NCBI RefSeq assembly: GCF_900112345.1
Contig: NZ_FOLB01000006.1
Location: 62,001 to 126,000 of the forward strand
DNA from: Nocardioides terrae
Lineage (GTDB): Bacteria; Actinomycetota; Actinomycetes; Propionibacteriales; Nocardioidaceae
Direction of reading: 5' to 3'
Length of the DNA stretch: 64,000 bases
Numbering within the stretch: the first letter of the stretch is position 1; every line of letters begins with the position of its first letter. The notes under the pieces were generated by a model. The model ran no database searches, was not told the DNA's origin, and saw only the letters and a list, made by a program, of their open reading frames with translations. Shown piece after piece: positions 45,699 to 53,575 of the stretch. The position numbers were made by a program, and so were the translations under genes.

Positions 45699-46975
45699 CC
45701 GGAATCTCACGCCGAGGCCTCCTCGGCGGCGCCACGGCCCTGACCGGTGTTGCGGTCGGGGCCGGTGGCTTCGCCGCCGGACGTGCCACGGCCGACGACG
45801 CCGCCCACAACGCCGGCCGGGCCGGCGAGGTGGCGCGGTCCTACGCGTTCCGCGGCACCCACCAGGCCGGCATCGTCACGCCGGCCCAGGACCGCCTGCA
45901 CTTCGCGGCCTTCGACGTCACCACCGAGTCCCGCGACGACCTGGTCGCGCTGCTCACCGCCTGGACCGAGGCGGCCGAGCGGATGACGAAGGGTGAGGGC
46001 GCCGGGCCGATCGGCCCCACGCAGGGGGCGAGCAACCTGCCCCCGGACGACACCGGCGAGGCGATCGGGCTGCCGCCGAGCGGCCTGACCATCACCTTCG
46101 GCTTCGGCCCCGGCCTCTTCCGCAGCGAGGACGGCAAGGACCGCTTCGGGCTCGCCGCCAAGCAGCCGGCCGCGCTCAAGACGCTGCCGCACTTCCCGGG
46201 CGACATGCTCGAGCCGACCCGCTCCGGCGGCGATCTGTGCGTCCAGGCCTGTGCCGACGACCCGCAGGTCGCGGTGCACGCGATCCGCAACCTGGCCCGG
46301 ATCGCGTTCGGCACCGCCTCGGTGCGCTGGAGCCAGCTCGGCTTCGGCCGTACGTCGACCACGTCGGTCGACCAGGACACGCCGCGCAACCTCTTCGGCT
46401 TCAAGGACGGCACCCAGAACGTCAAGGCCGAGGAGAAGGACGACCTCTCCGAGCACGTCTGGGTGGCCGACGGCGACGACCCGAAGGCCGCGTGGCTGAC
46501 CGGTGGCTCCTACCTGGTCGCCCGTCGCATCAACATGCGCATCGAGGTGTGGGACCGGCAGGCCCTCGAGGACCAGGAGTCGTTCGTCGGGCGGACCAAG
46601 GACACCGGTGCGCCGCTCTCGGGCGGGACGGAGTTCACCAAGCCGGACTTCGACATGCCCGGGCACGACGGTCCCGTGATCCCGGATGACTCCCACGTCC
46701 GCCTGGTCCACCCCGACTTCAACGGCGGCGTCCGGATGCTGCGCCGCGGCTACAACTTCGTCGACGGCTCCAACGACCTCGGCGTGCTCAACGCGGGGCT
46801 GTTCTTCCTGGCCTACGTCCGCAACCCCGACACCCACTTCGTGCCGCTGCAGACGAAGATGGCCGCGCACGACGCGATGATGGAGTACCTCCAGGTCACC
46901 GGGTCGGCACTCTTCGCCGTCCCGCCCGGCACCGGGCCGGGGGAGTACGTCGGCCAGGCGCTGTTCGAGGCCTGA
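45695..46975 (+). CDS. efeB: EfeB, Tat-exported Dyp-type haem peroxidase
   Basis: Proposed 426-residue protein. The peroxidase domain (about 55-420) carries the GxxDG motif in NLFGFKDGTQN, the proximal His region and the C-terminal LFFLAYVRNPDTHFVPLQTKMAAHDAMMEYLQVTGSALFAVPPG. In the same frame, upstream of the first GTG (45830), there is an excellent twin-arginine signal, ISRRGLLGGATALTGVAVG, with no ATG, GTG or TTG before it; an in-frame stop lies at 45620. The only start that keeps it is CTG at 45695, overlapping the efeO stop as CTGA, in the place where ATGA is normal. Starting at 45830 would give 381 residues and lose export. Confidence 0.88.
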   Translation: MTGISRRGLLGGATALTGVAVGAGGFAAGRATADDAAHNAGRAGEVARSYAFRGTHQAGIVTPAQDRLHFAAFDVTTESRDDLVALLTAWTEAAERMTKGEGAGPIGPTQGASNLPPDDTGEAIGLPPSGLTITFGFGPGLFRSEDGKDRFGLAAKQPAALKTLPHFPGDMLEPTRSGGDLCVQACADDPQVAVHAIRNLARIAFGTASVRWSQLGFGRTSTTSVDQDTPRNLFGFKDGTQNVKAEEKDDLSEHVWVADGDDPKAAWLTGGSYLVARRINMRIEVWDRQALEDQESFVGRTKDTGAPLSGGTEFTKPDFDMPGHDGPVIPDDSHVRLVHPDFNGGVRMLRRGYNFVDGSNDLGVLNAGLFFLAYVRNPDTHFVPLQTKMAAHDAMMEYLQVTGSALFAVPPGTGPGEYVGQALFEA

Positions 46976-46984
46976 CGCCGGGCC

Positions 46985-47701
46985 CTACCCCTGGCGGACG
47001 CGCAGGGCGCTCACGGCGCTCGCCTGCTCACGCCTGCCCACCACGATCCGTCCGCCCCGGGCGAGGACGGGCTCCCAGCGCGCCGCCGTCTCCGGCGAGA
47101 GCGGTCGCAGCGCCAGGAAGACCGCCTGGTCCGCGGCCAGGAGGCCGTCCGCCGCCGGTGGCGGTCCCGGCGGCATCGCCGTCGCCCCGGTGAAGCCGGC
47201 GGTCAGGAACTGACCCCAGCCCAGGGCGCCGTCGGCGTGGCCGTCCAGGCAGACCATCGTGCGCAGCCGGGGGAGGAGCGGCTGCAGCTGCCGGACGCAC
47301 TCCGCCTCCGCCGTACGGAAGATCAGGACGGAGCAGTCGGCCAGCTCCTCGGCGAGCTCGGCGACGGACGCCTCCACCGGATCGATCATGGTCCAGGCCG
47401 CTCCCGCGCGGCTGGCACCGAAGATGCAGGTGAGCGCTGAGGGGTCGTTGGCCGACAGCAGGCCGACGGTGTCCTCGGCACCCACCTGGTAGGCGCGGAG
47501 CGATGCCTCGACGCTGCGGCTGAGCCCTTGCGTCTCGGCATAGCTGAGGGTCGTGGCGTCGGTGACCAAGCAAGGAGCGGTTGGTACCAGCGAGGCCCCG
47601 AGGTCCAGGCTGCGTGCGAGTGACAAACAAGCTCTCCGGTGCGAGGGGATCCGGGGCCGGCCGGCCCCTTCCTCTACGAGTGTGCGAAGTTCTTTGGACA
47701 A
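46985..47701 (-). pseudogene. Truncated AMP-dependent acyl-CoA synthetase/ligase
   Basis: The readable frame gives up to 238 residues. Residues about 28-165 (SLDLGASLVPTAPCLVTDATTLSYAETQGLSRSVEASL, then VGLLSANDPSALTCIFGASRAGAAWTMIDPVEASVAELAEELADC and LRTMVCLDGHADGALGWGQFL) match the N-terminal subdomain of acyl-CoA ligases. The P-loop-like TSGTTGxPKG motif, the adenylation core and the C-terminal domain are all missing: after about residue 185 the sequence is unrelated and stops 10 bp from efeB. A normal enzyme has over 500 residues. The start is uncertain; TTG at 47701 lies within an operator repeat. Probably a decayed gene, though a stand-alone fragment with a new role cannot be excluded. 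Confidence 0.65.
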
Positions 47702-47752
47702 ACGTCAAGATAATCCTGGACAACCGTCAAAAGGAATCTGGACAATCGTCAA
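47695..47752. repeat. Three operator-like direct repeats at exact 22-bp spacing
   Basis: TGGACA-NN-CGTCAA occurs at 47695-47708, 47717-47730 and 47739-47752. Each is a degenerate palindrome (TGGACA against TTGACG), and the period of 22 bp is about two helical turns. An additional half site TGTCCA lies at 47773-47778. They occupy the gap between the truncated ligase gene and the tetR gene (47793), so they are probably cooperative binding sites for that TetR protein. Confidence 0.7.
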
Positions 47753-47792
47753 GACAGGGGATCCGGCTCGGGTGTCCAATGGAGGCATGCAC

Positions 47793-48422
47793 ATGGCGAA
47801 GTCGCGTCGCCGACCGGCCGACAAGTTCGAGGAGCGCCGGCGCGAGCTCGCCGAGTCGGCGCTGGTCACCCTGGGAGAGCTGGGCTACGCCCGCACCACC
47901 CTGCGGGAGATCGCGAGCAACTCCGAGTTCAGCCACGGCGTGCTGCACTACTACTTCTCGGACAAGCTGGACCTCATCGTCTTCTGCGTGCAGCTCTACA
48001 AGGCGCGCTGCGTGCACCGCTACGACGCGGTCGTCGAGAGCTCCACGACTCCGGACGAGCTGCTCGACGGCTTCCTCGGCAAGCTCGCCGAGACGATCGT
48101 CGAGGAGGCGCCCATGCACCGGCTCTGGTACGACCTGCGCTCCCAGAGCATGTTCGAGGAGGCCCTGCGCGAACCGGTCAGGGTGATCGACCAGACGCTG
48201 GAGGACATGGTCTGGCGGGTCGTCTGCCGGTACGCCGAGCTGCTGGACGTGCGGCCGATGATGACCCCGGCCCTGGCCTACGGGCTGCTCGACGGGCTCT
48301 TCCAGCTGGCCCTGCACGGCTACACCGCCGGCCGGGAGGACGCCCTCACGACGCTGCAGGACGAGGTCCGCGCCGTCGTGGCCCTGCTCTTCCGCGACGC
48401 CCTGGAGACCAGCGCGGTCTAG
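47793..48422 (+). CDS. TetR family transcriptional regulator
   Basis: A 209-residue repressor. The HTH is RRELAESALVTLGELGYARTTLREIASNSEFSHGVLHYYFSDKLDLIVFC, followed by a helical effector domain rich in Tyr and Leu. GGAGG lies seven bases before the ATG at 47793; the ATG at 47787 is too close to it. It is divergent from the truncated acyl-CoA ligase with three spaced repeats in between, which suggests it controlled that gene and itself; the effector may be an acyl-CoA or fatty acid by analogy. Confidence 0.88.
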   Translation: MAKSRRRPADKFEERRRELAESALVTLGELGYARTTLREIASNSEFSHGVLHYYFSDKLDLIVFCVQLYKARCVHRYDAVVESSTTPDELLDGFLGKLAETIVEEAPMHRLWYDLRSQSMFEEALREPVRVIDQTLEDMVWRVVCRYAELLDVRPMMTPALAYGLLDGLFQLALHGYTAGREDALTTLQDEVRAVVALLFRDALETSAV

Positions 48423-48447
48423 GTGCTGCGCGGGGTCCTGTCGTGTG

Positions 48448-49017
48448 TCAGTGCTTGGTGGCGATGAGCGCGGACGCGTCGGACGCCACCATGACGTCCA
48501 CCGTCGTGAACCGCTCGTCGGTGAGCCACTCCTCACGCAGCGTGTCGACGCGGCCGTAGGAGATCGGCGGCCACGTCTCGCTCGGGGTGAAGTCGTCGAG
48601 GACGACGATGCCGCCGGGCTCGACCAGGTCGACGATGCGGTCGACGCCGACCTCTCCCGGCTGTCCGGAGTCGAGGAACAGCAGCGAGAACGGGCCCTTG
48701 TCGAGCAGGGTCGACCAGTCCGCGGAGAGCACCTCGACCTGTGGGTCCTCGGTGAAGATCTCGGCCGCAGCCGTGGCCAGCGTGGTGTCGAGCTCGGCCG
48801 TGAGGATGCGGACGTCGTCACGACGTACCCCCGACCGGAGCCAGGCCGTCCCGACCCCGGTGCCCGTCCCGAACTCGGCCATCGTCCCGCTCCGGGTGGC
48901 GGCCAGGGCCGCGAGCAGCCGGCCGGTCTCGTTGCGGCAGAAGGAGACGTAGCCGGCCCGACGCGACACGTCGAAGGCGCGGGCGACGATCTCGGGAAGG
49001 TCGGGCGGTGCGCTCAT
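48448..49017 (-). CDS. Class I SAM-dependent O-methyltransferase-like protein
   Basis: A 189-residue methyltransferase. Motif I is MAEFGTGTGVGTAWLRSGV, the second strand ends in ILTAELD, the metal-binding type acidic residue appears in LLFLDSGQPGEVGVDRIVDLVEPGGIVVLDDFTPS, as in catechol-type and YrrM-like O-methyltransferases. ATG at 49017 (MSAPPDLPEIVARAFDVSRRAGYVSF) is preferred to 49068. It is a lone gene, convergent with tetR, with no visible substrate clue. Confidence 0.82.
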   Translation of the reverse strand: MSAPPDLPEIVARAFDVSRRAGYVSFCRNETGRLLAALAATRSGTMAEFGTGTGVGTAWLRSGVRRDDVRILTAELDTTLATAAAEIFTEDPQVEVLSADWSTLLDKGPFSLLFLDSGQPGEVGVDRIVDLVEPGGIVVLDDFTPSETWPPISYGRVDTLREEWLTDERFTTVDVMVASDASALIATKH

Positions 49018-49114
49018 GCGCCGGAGTCTTTCACGTCGACCCGCGTCTCGGATGACGGAACGTTCCACCGATCTGCGCCGGCGTGGCGGGCGGGGCCGCT
49101 ACTGTCGATCCATC

Positions 49115-49201
49115 ATGCGTCTCTTCCTCGTAGCCCCCATTGCCGCCGCGCAGGCGATTCTCGTACTGCGCCGCGACGGGGCCGAGCAGCGCATCAGCTG
49201 A
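49115..49201 (+). CDS. Possible leader peptide rich in branched-chain residues, upstream of leuB
   Basis: A 28-residue frame that begins MRLFLVAP and contains AQAILVLRR, so Leu, Ile and Val make up about a third of it. TACTGT (49100-49105) lies 9 nt before the ATG. It is followed by a GGCCACC/GGTGGCC hairpin at 49208-49228. Composition and position ahead of leuB and ilvE resemble an attenuation leader; no T-run follows the hairpin, so the mechanism is uncertain. Confidence 0.5.
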   Translation: MRLFLVAPIAAAQAILVLRRDGAEQRIS

Positions 49202-49207
49202 CCGAGA

Positions 49208-49228
49208 GGCCACCTCGTCGCGGTGGCC
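49208..49228 (+). terminator. Hairpin after the putative leader peptide
   Basis: GGCCACC (49208-49214) and GGTGGCC (49222-49228) form a 7-bp stem with a 7-nt loop, starting 6 nt after the leader stop. Confidence 0.4.
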
Positions 49229-49278
49229 CGTTCCCGGCTTCTCGATCCACGTCCCGTGAGTCAAGAAGGAGCACAGCG

Positions 49279-49416
49279 ATGCCGACCACCTATCTGTCCC
49301 GAACCCTCGAGTGGGGCCCGGCGAACCATGATCCCGAGAACCCGTTCAGCCTCGACGCGACGGAGGCCGCTCTCGACCGTCGGACGGGCGACGACCCCCT
49401 CCCCGAAGACAACTAG
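49279..49416 (+). CDS. Small hypothetical protein ahead of leuB
   Basis: A 45-residue acidic frame, starting [20 protein letters not shown] and ending in [10 protein letters not shown], with a strong AGAAGGAG site 6-7 bases before the ATG, which makes it likely to be translated. No domain recognised and no transmembrane segment. Its stop TAG forms the first three bases of the leuB -10 (TAGAGT), and leuB starts 11 bp later. Confidence 0.65.
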   Translation: MPTTYLSRTLEWGPANHDPENPFSLDATEAALDRRTGDDPLPEDN

Positions 49417-49419
49417 AGT
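49414..49419 (+). promoter_or_regulatory. Candidate -10 (TAGAGT) for leuB
   Basis: TAGAGT ends 8 nt before the leuB GTG at 49428 and includes the stop codon of the upstream small gene. Confidence 0.45.
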
Positions 49420-49427
49420 CCACTGCC

Positions 49428-50489
49428 GTGACTGAGCTCCCCACCAGCCCCCTGCGTCTCGCCGTCATCCCCGGCGACGGGATCGGGCCCGAGGTGACCG
49501 ACGAGGCCCTCAAGGTCCTCGAGGCCGCCTCGCCCGTGAAGTTCGAGCAGAGCCGCTACGACCTCGGCGCCGAGCGCTACCTCGCCACCGGGGAGGTCCT
49601 CCCGGACTCGGTCCTGGCCGAGATCAAGGAGCACGACGCGATCCTGCTCGGCGCGGTCGGTGGCAAGCCGAACGACCCGAACCTGCCCCCGGGGATCCTC
49701 GAGCGGGGGCTGCTGCTCAAGCTGCGCTTCGAGCTCGACCACTACGTCAACCTGCGGCCGTCCCGGCTCTTCCCCGGCGCGGTCTCGCCGCTGTCCGAGG
49801 CCGTGCTCGGCAAGGGCGAGATCGACTTCGTCGTCGTCCGCGAGGGGACCGAGGGGCTGTACGTCGGCAACGGCGGCTCGATGCGCACCGGCACCGCGGC
49901 CGAGGTCGCGACGGAGGTGTCCATCAACACGGCCTACGGCGTCGAGCGCGTCGTCCGCGACGCCTTCGCCCGCGCCCAGCGCCGCCGTCGGAAGCTCACC
50001 CTGGTCCACAAGACCAACGTGCTGGTCAACGCCGGCGCGCTGTGGTGGCGGATCACCCAGGACGTCGCCCGCGAGTATCCCGACGTCGCGGTCGACTACC
50101 TGCACATCGACGCGGTGATGATCTTCATGGCGACCGACCCGGCCCGCTTCGACGTGATCGTCACCGACAACATCTTCGGCGACATCATCACCGACCTCGC
50201 CGCCGCGATCACGGGCGGCATCGGGCTGGCCGCCTCGGGCAACGTCAACCCCGACCGCACGTTCCCGTCGATGTTCGAGCCGGTGCACGGCTCGGCGCCC
50301 GACATCGCCGGCCAGCAGAAGGCCGACCCGACCGCCGCGATCCTGTCCGCCGCGCTGCTGCTCGACCACCTCGGCCACGCCGACGCGGCCGCCCGCATCG
50401 ACGCCGCGGTGCTGGCCGACCTCTCCGAGCGCGGCGGCTCGGGTCGTCGTACCGCCGAGGTGGGCGACGCCATCGCCGCCCGCATCTGA
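49428..50489 (+). CDS. leuB: 3-isopropylmalate dehydrogenase
   Basis: A 353-residue NAD-dependent beta-decarboxylating dehydrogenase of leucine synthesis (it can also act on methylmalate in the citramalate route to isoleucine). Motifs: [20 protein letters not shown], the substrate Arg region [18 protein letters not shown], the Lys/Asp catalytic set in [16 protein letters not shown] and [17 protein letters not shown], and the NAD-binding [34 protein letters not shown]. Full length. It precedes ilvE by 57 bp. Confidence 0.96.
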   Translation: MTELPTSPLRLAVIPGDGIGPEVTDEALKVLEAASPVKFEQSRYDLGAERYLATGEVLPDSVLAEIKEHDAILLGAVGGKPNDPNLPPGILERGLLLKLRFELDHYVNLRPSRLFPGAVSPLSEAVLGKGEIDFVVVREGTEGLYVGNGGSMRTGTAAEVATEVSINTAYGVERVVRDAFARAQRRRRKLTLVHKTNVLVNAGALWWRITQDVAREYPDVAVDYLHIDAVMIFMATDPARFDVIVTDNIFGDIITDLAAAITGGIGLAASGNVNPDRTFPSMFEPVHGSAPDIAGQQKADPTAAILSAALLLDHLGHADAAARIDAAVLADLSERGGSGRRTAEVGDAIAARI

Positions 50490-50538
50490 CCCTTCATCCG
50501 ACCGGACCACACCCGTTCAGCGGGGCCCGAGGGAGGAC

Positions 50539-50544
50539 TAGCCT
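50539..50544 (+). promoter_or_regulatory. Candidate -10 (TAGCCT) for ilvE
   Basis: TAGCCT ends 7 nt before the second in-frame ATG (50552) and only 1 nt before the first (50546), so if used it favours the shorter ilvE product. Confidence 0.4.
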
Positions 50545-50545
50545 C

Positions 50546-51628
50546 ATGTCCATGGACATCCACACTTCGCTCTCGGCCCACAAGGCCAGCGACGAGCGCC
50601 TTGCCGAGATCCTCGATGACCCGGGGTTCGGCGTGCACTTCACCGATCACATGTTCACCGTCGAGTGGACCCCGGACAACGGATGGCACGAGGCGCGGAT
50701 CGAGCCCTACGGCCCGATCTCGCTCGACCCGGCCACCGCCGTCCTCCACTACGCGCAGGAGACCTTCGAGGGCATGAAGGCCTACCGCCACCCGGACGGG
50801 TCGGTCTGGTCCTTCCGGCCGGAGGCCAACGCGGCGCGGATGGCGCGCTCGAGCCACCGGCTGGCGCTGCCGGTGCTGCCGGAGGAGGACTTCGTCCAGG
50901 CCGCCGACGCCCTGGTGTCCACGGACGCCCGCTGGGTCCCGACCGCGTCGGAGGGCAGCGAGAAGTCGCTCTACCTGCGGCCGTTCATGTTCGCCTCGGA
51001 GGCGTTCCTCGGGGTGCGGCCCTCGCAGCACGTGACCTTCATGGTCATCGCCTCGCCGGCCGGCGCCTACTTCAAGGGCGGCGTCAAGCCCGTCCGGATC
51101 TGGCTGACCGAGGAGTACACCCGGGCCGGTCGCGGCGGGATGGGTGCGGCGAAGACGGGCGGCAACTACGCCTCGTCCCTGGTCGCCCAGCAGGAGGCCT
51201 ACGACCACGGCTGCGACCAGGTCGTCTTCCTCGACGCCGCGGAGGGGAAGTACGTCGAGGAGCTCGGCGGCATGAACCTCTACTTCGTCCACGCCGACGG
51301 CCACATCGTGACGCCCGCGCTGGGCACGATCCTCGAGGGCATCACCCGCGCGTCGATCATCGAGATCGCCGGAAAGCTCGGCCACCAGGTCGAGGAGCGG
51401 CAGTTCTCGATCGACGAGTGGAAGTCAGGCGTCGAGTCCGGCGACATCGTCGAGGTCTTCGCCTGCGGCACCGCCGCCGTCGTCACGCCCGTCGGCGAGC
51501 TGGTCTGGGACGGCGGTTCCGTCACCTCGCCCGCCGGCGACGTCGGCGCCACGATCCGCAAGAGCCTCGTCGACATCCAGTTCGGCCGCGCCGACGACAC
51601 CTTCGGCTGGCTGCACCGCATCGTCTGA
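50546..51628 (+). CDS. ilvE: Branched-chain amino acid aminotransferase
   Basis: A 360-residue fold-type IV PLP enzyme that carries out the last step of Val, Leu and Ile synthesis with glutamate. The PLP lysine is Lys203 in MGAAKTGGNYASSL; other family motifs are HYAQETFEGMKAYRHPDG, SLYLRPFMFASEAFLGV and EELGGMNLYFVH with the substrate-gating loop, and ACGTAAVVTPVG near the end. Two starts two codons apart (50546 with GGGAGGA upstream, 50552 with the leaderless spacing). It is followed by a tandem repeat array. Confidence 0.96.
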   Translation: MSMDIHTSLSAHKASDERLAEILDDPGFGVHFTDHMFTVEWTPDNGWHEARIEPYGPISLDPATAVLHYAQETFEGMKAYRHPDGSVWSFRPEANAARMARSSHRLALPVLPEEDFVQAADALVSTDARWVPTASEGSEKSLYLRPFMFASEAFLGVRPSQHVTFMVIASPAGAYFKGGVKPVRIWLTEEYTRAGRGGMGAAKTGGNYASSLVAQQEAYDHGCDQVVFLDAAEGKYVEELGGMNLYFVHADGHIVTPALGTILEGITRASIIEIAGKLGHQVEERQFSIDEWKSGVESGDIVEVFACGTAAVVTPVGELVWDGGSVTSPAGDVGATIRKSLVDIQFGRADDTFGWLHRIV

Positions 51629-51630
51629 CC

Positions 51631-51820
51631 CCGAGGAGTCATTCCCTCAGCGCCGAGGGGTCGTTCCCTCAGCCCCGAGGGGTCGTTCCCTCAGCCCCGA
51701 GGGGTCGTTCCCTCAGCCCCGAGGGGTCGTTCCGCTCGCGCCCGTGACCCCTCGATGCTGAGGGATCGACTCCTCGACGCGATCGGGTCGACCCTTCGGT
51801 GCGCAGGGATCGACTCCTCG
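51631..51820. repeat. 22-bp tandem repeat array with inverted copies
   Basis: Five direct copies of a 22-bp unit start at 51631, 51653, 51675, 51697 and 51719; the unit reads CCGAGGGGTCGTTCCCTCAGC plus one base, and the three middle copies are nearly identical. Each unit can fold by itself (GAGGG/CCCTC around GTCGTT). Two inverted copies follow at 51758-51776 and 51805-51820. The array fills the gap between ilvE and the kinase gene and ends 6 bp before the kinase -10. Confidence 0.85.
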
Positions 51821-51825
51821 GCGGT

Positions 51826-51831
51826 TAGTCT
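51826..51831 (+). promoter_or_regulatory. Candidate -10 (TAGTCT) for kinase gene
   Basis: TAGTCT ends 6 nt before the GTG at 51838; leaderless spacing. Confidence 0.45.
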
Positions 51832-51837
51832 CGTCGG

Positions 51838-53439
51838 GTGTCCACCGCGCCGCGTGAACGGGTCCCGCGCCCGCAGGAGCCTGCCCGTCGACCGGGCAGC
51901 CCGCGGGCGATCGGCGACTACACGCTGCTGGCGCCGCTCGGTGAGGGCGGCATGGGTGTCGTCCACCTCGCCCGCCGGGCCGACGGCCAGCGGGTGGCGC
52001 TCAAGGTGCTGCGCCCGCACGTGGTCGGCGACGACGAGACCCGCGCCCGGCTGGAGCGCGAGGTGGGCTCCCTGCGTCGCGTCCGCAGCCGCTGGGTCGC
52101 CGAGATCATCGACGCCGACCCGTGGGCGTCGGTGCCCTACATCGCCACGCGCTACGTCCCGGGGCTCTCGCTGCACGACGAGGTGGCGCGCGAAGGGCCG
52201 GTTCGCGGCGACGACCTGGCCTGGTTCGCCCGGTGCCTGCTGGAGGGCATCGCCGCGGTCCACGAGGCGGGTGTGCTCCACCGCGACGTCAAGCCGTCCA
52301 ACGTCCTGATGGAGGGCCGCACCCCCGTCCTCATCGACTTCGGGCTGGCCAGGGTCGCGGACGACCCCAAGCTGACGCAGACCGGCTGGCTGCTCGGCAC
52401 GCCGGGCTACCTCGCTCCCGAGATCCTCTACGGCGACGAGCCGACCCGGGCCGTCGACGTGCACGCGTGGGCGGCGACCGTGGCCTACGCCGCGACCGGC
52501 CGGCCGCCCTACGGCCGCGGGCCGTCGATGGCGGTGATGGACCGGGCGCGCCGCGGCGAGCACGACCTGACCGGCGTCCCGTCGCCGTTGCGCGAGGTGC
52601 TCGACGCCGCGCTCAGCCCGGAGCCGGCCCGCCGGCCGGCCGTGGCACAGCTGCTCGCGTGGCTGCGCGGCCAGGGGCCTGCGCCCGTCGCCCGGGCGGC
52701 GTCGGCGCCGGTGCCGCCGGTCCCCATGAGGCCCGACCCGGTCGAGACGATGCCGCTCTCGCTCTTCTCCGAGGAGTCCCCGGACCCCGAGGAGGACACG
52801 CGGGTGGAGCACACCCGGGTGGAGTCCGCGCCGTGGGACCTCCCGACCGCGACCCCAGTGGCTCCCGAGGCGCCCACGATCGGCGAGCGGACCCGGCGCA
52901 CGGTCCTCCTCGGCGCGACCGGCCTCACGGCCGCCGCCGGCCTGGCGGCGTACCCCTGGGCCGCGCTGACCGTCCTCCTCGTGCTCGTCTGGCTGCTCCG
53001 CACCGGCTCGATCGCCGCGTCGACGGTGGGGGAGCGGCGCCAGCTCCGCGGCGCCAGGTGGTACGACGGCCCGCGACTCGTCCTCGGTGCCCCCGTCGAC
53101 CTGGTGCGCTCCGCGCCGGCCACGGTGCTGCTCGGTCTGTGGGCGTGCGGCCTGGCGGTGGCGGCGATCCTGGTCTGCTACGCGGTCGATGCACCGCTCA
53201 CGACCACACTCCCCATCGCGGGCGTCGTGCTGGTCGGAGGGCTCTGGTGGGGCCCCGGCGGCGACCGGCTCCGCTCACCGGTCGACCGCGTCGCCCGGCC
53301 GCTGTCGCGCGGCGTGCGCGGCTGGCTCGTGGCGCTGTGCGCGGTGGCGGCCACCGGCGGCCTGCTCGGCGGCCTGGCCGCCCGAGGTGCGGACTGGCTG
53401 CCCGCGGGCGGTCCGCCGTTCTCCGGCCTGGCGCGCTGA
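51838..53439 (+). CDS. Membrane-anchored Ser/Thr protein kinase (Hanks type)
   Basis: A 533-residue protein. The kinase domain (about 27-275) has the glycine loop LGEGGMGVVH, the ATP Lys in VALKVLRPH, the catalytic loop HRDVKPSNVLM, DFGLARVADD and GTPGYLAPEIL, so it should be active. A Pro-rich acidic linker (about 285-350) leads to a C-terminal block of 4-5 transmembrane helices (about 360-520), unlike the single helix plus PASTA domains of PknB, so there is no obvious outside sensor. GTG start with a -10 six bases upstream. Substrates unknown. Confidence 0.9.
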   Translation: MSTAPRERVPRPQEPARRPGSPRAIGDYTLLAPLGEGGMGVVHLARRADGQRVALKVLRPHVVGDDETRARLEREVGSLRRVRSRWVAEIIDADPWASVPYIATRYVPGLSLHDEVAREGPVRGDDLAWFARCLLEGIAAVHEAGVLHRDVKPSNVLMEGRTPVLIDFGLARVADDPKLTQTGWLLGTPGYLAPEILYGDEPTRAVDVHAWAATVAYAATGRPPYGRGPSMAVMDRARRGEHDLTGVPSPLREVLDAALSPEPARRPAVAQLLAWLRGQGPAPVARAASAPVPPVPMRPDPVETMPLSLFSEESPDPEEDTRVEHTRVESAPWDLPTATPVAPEAPTIGERTRRTVLLGATGLTAAAGLAAYPWAALTVLLVLVWLLRTGSIAASTVGERRQLRGARWYDGPRLVLGAPVDLVRSAPATVLLGLWACGLAVAAILVCYAVDAPLTTTLPIAGVVLVGGLWWGPGGDRLRSPVDRVARPLSRGVRGWLVALCAVAATGGLLGGLAARGADWLPAGGPPFSGLAR

Positions 53440-53440
53440 G

Positions 53441-53490
53441 CCGCGCCGAGCCGCGCCGAGCCGCGCCGAGCCGCGCCGAGCCGCGCCGAG
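53441..53490 (+). repeat. Five tandem copies of a 10-bp unit after the kinase stop
   Basis: CCGCGCCGAG is repeated five times without change from 53441 to 53490, beginning one base after the stop codon TGA (53437-53439). Period 10 bp is close to one helical turn. No coding role. Confidence 0.9.
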
Positions 53491-53575
53491 GACGCCACGC
53501 GTCGTCACCCGGCAGACGCTGACCGGATGCCAAGACTTCTGTCCGCCAGGTGGGCGGCGGTGGCATCATGGAGTC

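Noticed and set aside
51631..51741. 22-bp repeats considered as a CRISPR array
   Set aside because: No unique spacers between the copies; the period equals the repeat length.
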